The notes below the pieces were generated by a model. That model worked only from the letters and a program-made list of their open reading frames with translations. It was not told where the DNA came from and made no database searches. A stretch of 53,852 nucleotides of DNA from contig VXSP01000012.1 of assembly GCA_009837885.1 (NCBI GenBank), positions 173,161 to 227,012 of the forward strand, read 5' to 3'. Position 1 is the first letter of the stretch, and each line of letters begins with the position of its first letter. The translations under genes were made by a program, and so were the position numbers. Origin of the DNA: Holophagales bacterium (lineage in GTDB: Bacteria > Acidobacteriota > Thermoanaerobaculia > Multivoradales > Multivoraceae). Shown one piece after another: positions 47,559 through 53,852 of the stretch.

Positions 47559-50500
47559 TCATGCGGGCGCTCCCGCCGCGGCCTGCGCCGCGTGCAATCG
47601 AACCTTGGCCAGTTCGACGATCATCAGAACCGACGGCAGCAGAAACAGCAGGCCGACGCCGGCGAACACAAGGCCGAAGGTCAGGCTGACCACGAGCGGA
47701 ACCAGGAACTGGATCGCTTCGGCGCGGCTGAACAGGATCGGAAGCAGGCCGATCACCGTCGTGAAGGACGTCAGAAGGATGGCCCGGGCGCGCTGCCGGG
47801 CCGCCGCCGAGATCGCCGCGATCTCGGGCACGTCGGGGAGCTCGGCCCGGATGGCGTTGTAACGGTGCATCAGCAGGATCGTGTCGTTGACCACGACGCC
47901 GGACACGGCGATCAGGCCGAACAGGGACGTGATCGTGAACTCGTAGCCCAGCACCCAGTGGCCTGCCGCGGCGCCGACGAACGCGACGGGGATGCCGGCA
48001 AGCACGAGCAGCGGCTGGATGAAGCTGCGCAGGAACGACGCGATCAGGCAGTAGATGACCAACAGGGCGATCAGCACCGAGACCAGCAGCGTGTCGCCGA
48101 GGCGCTCGACGTCCCGCGACCCGCCGTGCTTGCGTAGCTCCAGGCCCTCATGGCGCGCCTCCAACTGCGGAACCAGTTCGTCTTCCGCGTGTTCGGCAAC
48201 GTCGCCGGAGAGCGCCGCGCCGAGGTCGAGATTCGCGGTGACGACGACGGCGGCGCGGCCATCGATGCGAAGCCGGTTGGCCTGGCTCTCGGTTTCGCGT
48301 ATCCCGGCCACCGTGTACAGGGGGACCTGATCGCGGCTGCCCGGGAGACTGATGCGCTCGTTCAGCAGTTCTGCGTAACTGTCGCGGCGCTCGCTCGGAT
48401 AGCGCACCATGACCAGCACTTCCTCGCGGCCTCGCTGGATCCGTTGCGCCTCGGCGCCGTAGAACGCATCCCGCAGTTGGGTGGCGACGATCGCCGGCGT
48501 GAGACCTGCCGCATGACCGGCCGCGTTCAGCGTCACCTCGAGCCGGCGGCTGCCCTTGCCCAGGGTGTCGTCCACGGATGCAACGCCGGCCGTACGCGAC
48601 CAGATGTCGCGTAGCGAGCCTGCCGCGTCGTGCAGCACGTGGTCCTCTGGATGCATCAGGGCGTACGAAACCGCGCCAGTCGGACGGCTGCGGCGGGTCG
48701 GGAAGGTCAGCGGCAGGTCGGCCAGCTTGCGTTGCCAACGGAAGCGGAACTCGTCCTTCGTGACCTCGCGGTCCGGGTCCCGGTGCAGTCTCAACTGGAC
48801 CGAGGCGACGTTGCCCCTGTAGTAGCGCCCGGGATCGCTGCCGGCAAAGGTCGCCAGAGGAATGTGCCGGCCGATGACCACGACGCGGCCGCCGATGATG
48901 TTGCCGCCCAGTTCCTCGTCGAGCTGTCTCGCCGCATCGACCATGCGATCGGTTGCCGCCACGACGTCGGCGACGGGCGTATCGACCGGCAGCACGAGGT
49001 CCGCCTGGATGGTCTGATCGTCCGCGACGCTGAGACTGGGGCTCCAGGGCACCCACCCGATCAGCAGCGCTCCCCCTGCGAGGACGAGAGCCGCCGCGAC
49101 GATGACGGGCGGCCAGACGGGTCGTCGCACCGACCAGGTGATCAACGGCACGATGCTGGACTCGATCGAACCCTCCATCGAGGTGCGGAGCCTGTCCTGT
49201 ACGACCGACAGGGGCCAGGTCTTCACGCCCGCGCCCTTCGCCAGGTGCCCGGGCAGCACCAGGAACGTGTCCAGCAGGGACAGCAGCATGACGACGCCCA
49301 CCACGATGGGAATCGGAGTGAACATCTGGCCGATGACGCCGCCAAGCGGCAGCAGTGCGGCGAACGCGGCCACCGTCGTGAGCCCCGCGACCACGAGGGG
49401 GCCGAGCACGCGGCGGGCGCCGACGATCGACGCATCGACCTGGTCGAGCCCCTGGGACCGGGCCGTCGCCACGCTCTCCGCGGCGACGATCGAGTCGTCG
49501 ACCACGAGCGCGATCAGGATGAAGAAGGCGAACAGGGTGATGACGTTGATGGAGAGTCCGAAAACGGGGAAGAAGATCAGGGCGCCGACGAACACGACCG
49601 GAACCCCCATCGTCACCCAGGCGCCGGTCCGCAAGTCGAAGACCAGCATCAGCGTCAGGAAGACCAGTACGAGACCGTAGACGCCGTTCTGGATGACGAG
49701 ATTGAGACTGTCCGTGACGGCCCACGACTCGTCTTCCCAAACCTGCAGCCGCGTGCCCGCAGGGGGCTGCCAGCCCTCGAGGAATCCGCGCACCTGGCTA
49801 CTGGCCTCCCGGGGCGAGACTCCGGGCACTGCTTTCACCTGCACCAGCACGGCAGGGCTGCCGTCAAGGGTCGTGCGGACGTCCTGTTCCAGCAGCCCGT
49901 CCCGGAGCTCCGCGATCTCGCCCAGGCGCACCAGGGATCCGTCGGGCCTCGAGATCACCACGACGTCGGCGAACTCGTCCGCGTAGCCCCGCTTGGCGAG
50001 CGTGCTCATGACGATCTCGCCGGTGTCGGTGCTCAGTTCACCGCCCGTGATGTTCACGGAGGTGGTGCGGATGACCTGCACCAGGTCCTGGAAGGTCAGC
50101 CCGTAGCGGCGCAGCGTCTCCTCGTTGACCTCGACCTTGATCTCCTGATCGATCGTGCCGAACAACTCGACGATTGACACGCCGGGCAGCAGCAGGAGGC
50201 TGTCCCGCAGGGACTCGGCGGCCCGGCGCAGGTCGTACGCGCCCAGGACATCGGAACTGACGGCGAGGGTCAGCAGGTTGCGGGTGACCTCGACCCGGGT
50301 GACTTCGGGCTGGTCGGCGTTGCCCGGAGGGAAGTCCTCGATTCGCTCGACGGCGGTACGCACGTTGTTGATCACGTCTACCGGATCGGCGTAGTCGTCG
50401 ATCTCGGCGTCGACGACGGCGAGCGCGTGCCGGGACGACGAAACGAAGCGGGAGATGCCGATCTCGCCGACGAGGCTCTCCTCGATGCGCTTGACGATGT

Positions 50501-50726
50501 CCTCTTCGACTTCGATCGGCGTCGCGCCCGGATAGGGCACCTCCACGCGGATCACTCCCGGGTCGTACTTCGGGAACGTCTCGACCGGTACCAGGTTGAA
50601 CGCCAGGAGTCCGCTGACGAACACCAGGAACAGCAGGACGTAGGCGGCGACCGGGTTGCGGCCGAACCAGGCAACCAGGCCCGGGCGGGTTCGCGCCGCG
50701 TCGCCGGCGCCGTCCGGTTCAGCCAT
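47559..50726 (-). CDS. RND efflux permease (AcrB/MdtB-like), first of two
   Basis: A 1055-residue inner-membrane RND permease with N-terminal helix (VAAYVLLFLVFVSGLLAFNL), the porter motif VEVPYPGATPIEVEEDIVKRI, paired relay aspartates (LIALVVDDSIVAAESV) and a GVVVNDTILLMHRYN segment in the second half. Length is standard. It is preceded 45 bases upstream by the fusion protein gene and runs nearly into the second RND gene (33 bases from its stop to the chosen ATG). The two permeases are homologous but clearly different, as in pumps that use mixed trimers. No outer-membrane channel gene is present in the window. Confidence 0.93.
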   Translation of the reverse strand: MAEPDGAGDAARTRPGLVAWFGRNPVAAYVLLFLVFVSGLLAFNLVPVETFPKYDPGVIRVEVPYPGATPIEVEEDIVKRIEESLVGEIGISRFVSSSRHALAVVDAEIDDYADPVDVINNVRTAVERIEDFPPGNADQPEVTRVEVTRNLLTLAVSSDVLGAYDLRRAAESLRDSLLLLPGVSIVELFGTIDQEIKVEVNEETLRRYGLTFQDLVQVIRTTSVNITGGELSTDTGEIVMSTLAKRGYADEFADVVVISRPDGSLVRLGEIAELRDGLLEQDVRTTLDGSPAVLVQVKAVPGVSPREASSQVRGFLEGWQPPAGTRLQVWEDESWAVTDSLNLVIQNGVYGLVLVFLTLMLVFDLRTGAWVTMGVPVVFVGALIFFPVFGLSINVITLFAFFILIALVVDDSIVAAESVATARSQGLDQVDASIVGARRVLGPLVVAGLTTVAAFAALLPLGGVIGQMFTPIPIVVGVVMLLSLLDTFLVLPGHLAKGAGVKTWPLSVVQDRLRTSMEGSIESSIVPLITWSVRRPVWPPVIVAAALVLAGGALLIGWVPWSPSLSVADDQTIQADLVLPVDTPVADVVAATDRMVDAARQLDEELGGNIIGGRVVVIGRHIPLATFAGSDPGRYYRGNVASVQLRLHRDPDREVTKDEFRFRWQRKLADLPLTFPTRRSRPTGAVSYALMHPEDHVLHDAAGSLRDIWSRTAGVASVDDTLGKGSRRLEVTLNAAGHAAGLTPAIVATQLRDAFYGAEAQRIQRGREEVLVMVRYPSERRDSYAELLNERISLPGSRDQVPLYTVAGIRETESQANRLRIDGRAAVVVTANLDLGAALSGDVAEHAEDELVPQLEARHEGLELRKHGGSRDVERLGDTLLVSVLIALLVIYCLIASFLRSFIQPLLVLAGIPVAFVGAAAGHWVLGYEFTITSLFGLIAVSGVVVNDTILLMHRYNAIRAELPDVPEIAAISAAARQRARAILLTSFTTVIGLLPILFSRAEAIQFLVPLVVSLTFGLVFAGVGLLFLLPSVLMIVELAKVRLHAAQAAAGAPA

Positions 50727-50771
50727 GAGCGCCGAGTTGCTGGTCGGACGCCTGCGCCGTCAAGGTGCGCT

Positions 50772-51926
50772 TCACGGGGCGTCTACGGGGACCGGATTGA
50801 CCGCCAGTCCTTCGCGAGCGCCGGCGACGCTTCCGACCACCACGCCGCCCTTCGCATCGAAGGCGTCCACGATCCAGCCGTCGTCCCGGAAGCCTCGGGA
50901 TACTGGGAGGAAGGAAACCAGCGTGCTGTCGTCGACCAGCCAGACGCTGGAATTGAGTTGCATGGCCGACTCCGGCAGAACAAAGACATCTTCGCGAACC
51001 GGGCCCGCCACCGTCACGTCGACGAACGTCCCCGGTCGCGGAAGGACCTCCTGCCTTCCCTGGTTGAGCACCCGCAGATAGAGGCTGGCGAGACGCGTCT
51101 CGAGGTCCACCACGCGGGAGACCCGCTCCACCTCGGTTTCGTACGCGCGCCCGTCGGCCACCACCGAGGCGGTACGTCCGATGGCGGGCTGCAGGGAGTC
51201 CAGGTCGAACGTGGAGATCTGTGCGCGTACCCGCAGTTGGTTCCTCGGGAAGACATCACCGAGCGTGGACGTGCGCGCACTGACCACCTGGCCGACGGAC
51301 AGCGAGGTCGCACGCACGTAGCCGGCGAATGGCATGCGGATGCGGGTCTGGTCCAACTGGATCTCCGCCAGCGTGACCCGGTGCCTGGCGGTTTCGACCA
51401 GCGACTCCGCCTTCTCGATTGCGCCATCGAGCGCGGGCCAGGGATGAACCGTTCCGTTCGGTTGCGTGGCGTAGTACTCGGAACTCCGGCCGTGCCGGTC
51501 CTTCACTTCCTTCAGGTGCGCCTCGGCGTAGTCCAGGTCCAGCTTCGCCATGGCGAGGCCGATCTCGTACTCGGTCGCGTCGATACGGGCAAGCGTCTCG
51601 TCGGCGGCGAAGACGCCGCCGGCACGGAACTTCTCCGAAACGAAGACAACGTCGCCGGACGCCTCCGGGATCACCATCACGTTGCCAAGCGTGGTCACGG
51701 TGCCCGTCAGCGTCACGCTGTGCGACGCGCTGGTCGGTCGAGGCTGCATGACGGCAGCCGTCGGTTCAACGCCGCCTGGAACAGCTTCCGGGTCGAGTTC
51801 GAGAAACTCCTGGCGCGGCGCCCGGGCGAGGAGTATCGCCGCCAGGACGACCGCGGCGATGACCACGAGCTGCAGGATCCCTCGCCACTTCGGAGCTTCT
51901 CGCCCTTCGTCCGTATGCGCTTCCAC
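50772..51926 (-). CDS. RND periplasmic membrane fusion protein (HlyD/AcrA family)
   Basis: A 384-residue adaptor protein starting with GTG. One N-terminal membrane anchor (LQLVVIAAVVLAAILLA) is followed by a lipoyl-like half (GNVMVIPEASGDVVFVSEKF), a helical hairpin (about 115-200), the second half (IRMPFAGYVRATSLSVGQVV) and beta-barrel/membrane-proximal domains (VLPESAMQLNSSVWLVDD). It links RND permeases to an outer-membrane channel across the periplasm. It is first in the operon with both RND genes, so its promoter probably drives the set including the epoxidase-cyclase. No in-frame ATG exists near the start, and a purine-rich GAGGGGA sequence lies upstream of the GTG. Confidence 0.9.
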   Translation of the reverse strand: MEAHTDEGREAPKWRGILQLVVIAAVVLAAILLARAPRQEFLELDPEAVPGGVEPTAAVMQPRPTSASHSVTLTGTVTTLGNVMVIPEASGDVVFVSEKFRAGGVFAADETLARIDATEYEIGLAMAKLDLDYAEAHLKEVKDRHGRSSEYYATQPNGTVHPWPALDGAIEKAESLVETARHRVTLAEIQLDQTRIRMPFAGYVRATSLSVGQVVSARTSTLGDVFPRNQLRVRAQISTFDLDSLQPAIGRTASVVADGRAYETEVERVSRVVDLETRLASLYLRVLNQGRQEVLPRPGTFVDVTVAGPVREDVFVLPESAMQLNSSVWLVDDSTLVSFLPVSRGFRDDGWIVDAFDAKGGVVVGSVAGAREGLAVNPVPVDAP

Positions 51927-52149
51927 GATGGCTACCGTCCCCTCTTGTTCACACTACCGTTCAGCCTGACAGAACGATGTGATGTGATCGTGAGAATCTG
52001 CGGGACAATAGCGACAGATTCGCGATGAACGTCGTTTTCTTGGCGCTGGGCTGCTTTGTGCCCCGACGGTCTGTTCCTGAGAGAGGTTCCTCTCCGGCTA
52101 ACTGAACGCCTGCTGTTCGGCGGCGCGGCCGCCCACGCTCAGGCCAGCG
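51927..52149. other. Intergenic region upstream of the efflux/epoxidase-cyclase operon
   Basis: These 223 bases between two - strand genes should contain the terminator of the FG-GAP gene and the promoter of the efflux operon. It is less GC-rich than its surroundings around 51950-52020. A short GAGAG-GTTC-CTCTC palindrome lies near 52081. No convincing -35/-10 pair or operator was identified. Confidence 0.4.
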
Positions 52150-53852
52150 CTACCCAGGCGGAACGGCCGGTTCGCGCGAAGCGATCGCTTCTCCCTCTCC
52201 CTGGACGAGCGTCCAGTACTGGCCCGGCTGCACGTCCGTCCAGCGCTCGACGGTGCCGTCCGGCCACCGGACCTCGACCTCGGTGACCGTTGCACCGTCT
52301 TCGCTTCCGAGGCCGACCAGCGCCCGGGGGTCCCGGGCGGAGACGTAGCTGCCGTCGGTGTGGACGTGGCGCCAGATCGGCGGTGCGTCTTGCCGGTGAA
52401 TCAGGACCTGGGCGCCCAGCGCGTCGCGGCCGTGGGCCACGAGTCGCAGACCCAGCCAGGAGCGGTCCTGGCCGACCTGGTTGAGCAGCAGGCGAGTCGG
52501 CGCGTTGCTGTTGACGACGACGGCGTCGAGGTCGCCGTCGTTGTCGAGGTCGCCGAAGGCGGCGGCGCGGCTGACTTCGGACGACTCGAGGACCGCGCCG
52601 GCCTCGGTCGTGACTTCCGCGAACGTGCCGTCGCCGAGGTTGCGGAAGAGCTGGTCCGGCTGCCGCAGCGGGTAGGGGTCGCCTTCCCGGATCTGTGCGT
52701 CGATGCCGATCACCGCGCCGTTGACGACGAGCACGTCGAGCCAGGAGTCGTTGTCGTAGTCGATCCAGCCGATGCCGAAGGCGGTGAACGGCAGGCTCGG
52801 CGGCCCGAGTTGACTCGACGCCGACTGGTCCCGGAACAGTCCGGCGCCGCCGTTGACGTAGAGGGTGTTCGTCTCCTGTTCCAGGTGGCTGACGACGATG
52901 TCCGGGTCGCCGTCGCCGTCGAAGTCCCCGGCGTCGACGCCCATGCCGGCCTCGGGCTGGCCTTCGCGGTTGACGGCGACTCCGGCCAGGAGGGCGTTGT
53001 CGGCGAAGGTGCCGTCGCCCCGGTTGATCCAGAGCCGGTTCCACATCAGGTCGTTCGCCACGTAGAGGTCGATCCAGCGGTCGCCGTTGAAGTCGGCGGC
53101 GACGGCGCCGAGCCCCGAACCGGGCTCGGTGCCGATTCCCGAGGTCGTCGACACGTCCTCGAAGGTGCCGTCGCCCCGGTTGCGGAACAGGCTGTCGGTC
53201 GCCGGCCGGTAGGCGCCGGGGGCGCAGTACGTCAGTACGCCGCTCGGGAGCGGGCACGGCGTGTTGTCAGCCAGCGAGTAGTCGACGTAGTTGCCGACAT
53301 AGAGGTCCAGCCAGCCGTCGCGGTCGAAGTCGAAGAACGTGGCGGCGACCGACCAGCGGGGATCGTCGGCGCCCGAGGCGGCCGTGACGTCGTCGAAGGT
53401 GCCGTCGCCGCGGTTTCGCAGCAACTGGTTGGAACCGAAGTTCGTGACGTACAGGTCCGTCCAGCCGTCGTTGTCGAAGTCGCCGGTGGCGACGCCCATG
53501 CCGTAGCCGTCGGCTTCGATCCGGCTTGCGCCGGTGACGTCGGTGAAGTGGAGGCTGGCGCCGGCGCCGCCGCCAGCTCCTGGTTTCGGCAGGTCGTTGC
53601 GGTAGAGGCGGTCGGCGAGCGGCGTTCCGGGAGGCGGCGGGAAGGTCAGGTCCGGGCCGAGCATGCGGCCCTGGACGAGGTAGACGTCCAGGTCGCCGTC
53701 GTTGTCGAAGTCGAACAGTGCGGCGCCGCCGCCCATGATCTCGTTGAAGTAGTGCTCGCCGGACATGCCGTTGAAGTAGACGAAGTCGAGGTTCGCGGCA
53801 GGGGCGGCGTCGATGAAGATGGGCGGTTGGGTGGTGGTGGCGGGATCGGGGG
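52150..53852 (-). CDS. CRTAC1-type FG-GAP/VCBS repeat protein with ASPIC/UnbV domain (5' truncated)
   Basis: The frame is open to the last base of the window, so the N-terminus and any signal peptide are missing; at least 567 codons are present. The visible start (FIDAAPAANLDFVYFNGMSG, then EHYFNEIMGGGAALFDFDND) is the usual CRTAC1 opening. About seven calcium-binding VCBS/FG-GAP units follow (DFDNDGDLDVYLV; DFDNDGWTDLYVTN; DFNGDRWIDLYVAND; DFDGDGDPDIVVS). The C-terminal ~90 residues (LGAQVLIHRQ...VRWPDGTVERWTDVQPGQYW) are an ASPIC/UnbV domain. Such proteins are exported beta-propellers of unknown function, abundant in Acidobacteriota, Planctomycetota and Bacteroidota. An internal ATG at 53766 is not the true start, because conserved sequence precedes it. 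Confidence 0.9.
   Translation of the reverse strand, partial: PDPATTTQPPIFIDAAPAANLDFVYFNGMSGEHYFNEIMGGGAALFDFDNDGDLDVYLVQGRMLGPDLTFPPPPGTPLADRLYRNDLPKPGAGGGAGASLHFTDVTGASRIEADGYGMGVATGDFDNDGWTDLYVTNFGSNQLLRNRGDGTFDDVTAASGADDPRWSVAATFFDFDRDGWLDLYVGNYVDYSLADNTPCPLPSGVLTYCAPGAYRPATDSLFRNRGDGTFEDVSTTSGIGTEPGSGLGAVAADFNGDRWIDLYVANDLMWNRLWINRGDGTFADNALLAGVAVNREGQPEAGMGVDAGDFDGDGDPDIVVSHLEQETNTLYVNGGAGLFRDQSASSQLGPPSLPFTAFGIGWIDYDNDSWLDVLVVNGAVIGIDAQIREGDPYPLRQPDQLFRNLGDGTFAEVTTEAGAVLESSEVSRAAAFGDLDNDGDLDAVVVNSNAPTRLLLNQVGQDRSWLGLRLVAHGRDALGAQVLIHRQDAPPIWRHVHTDGSYVSARDPRALVGLGSEDGATVTEVEVRWPDGTVERWTDVQPGQYWTLVQGEGEAIASREPAVPPG

Noticed and set aside
52056..52286. Small + strand frame near the efflux promoter region
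   Set aside because: It is largely antisense to the ASPIC/UnbV coding region and has no ribosome site or recognisable features.

Overview
The window is GC-rich and densely coded, with long antisense open frames as expected at this base composition. No rRNA, tRNA or CRISPR array was seen. Gene content points to an uncultured environmental Gram-negative bacterium, most like Acidobacteriota: DUF885 lipoprotein, CRTAC1/ASPIC-UnbV repeat protein, TPR lipoprotein, multihaem c-type cytochrome with a PA14 domain, and AcrB-type efflux pumps. Myxococcota or Planctomycetota cannot be excluded from content alone, and no phylogenetic marker gene is present.

Layout. (1) 1-12.5 kb: the end of an RTX-type protein, an HD-domain hydrolase and a large M24-like lipoprotein on the + strand. 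A four-gene - strand group follows (five-haem cytochrome, beta-propeller protein, DUF885 lipoprotein, aldo/keto reductase), then a + strand TPR lipoprotein. (2) 12.7-25.8 kb: a higBA toxin-antitoxin pair and a small + strand set (discrete acyl carrier protein, phosphopantetheinyl transferase, alpha/beta hydrolase). These run tail-to-tail into a 3508-residue type I polyketide synthase on the - strand. Its order is KS-AT-DH-cMT-ER-KR-ACP-KS-AT; the last AT has lost its catalytic serine and nothing follows it. Two palindromic repeat elements are inserted in frame in the PKS, and a related core lies at about 10.7 kb. (3) 25.9-38.6 kb: a defence-like island. It holds a 1376-residue protein with a HigA-like HTH fused to a nuclease-like region and a long unassigned region, with its own palindromic operator; a decayed small-gene pair; a possible HEPN-type protein; and a type I restriction-modification system in the order hsdR-hsdS-(DUF4258-like/DUF2283 pair)-hsdM. 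(4) 38.6-51.9 kb: a - strand operon of membrane fusion protein, two RND permeases, one polypeptide joining a squalene-epoxidase-type flavoprotein to an oxidosqualene cyclase, and a SulP/STAS transporter. (5) 52.1 kb to the end: a 5'-truncated CRTAC1-type FG-GAP/ASPIC-UnbV protein.

The most notable items are the epoxidase-cyclase fusion, which would carry out the two committed steps of sterol synthesis in one chain and sits in an operon with a tripartite efflux system, and the PKS with a degenerate terminal KS-AT next to a free-standing ACP. The HTH-fused giant protein with a higBA-style operator is a third candidate for an undescribed system. All functions are read from motifs; no database search was possible.
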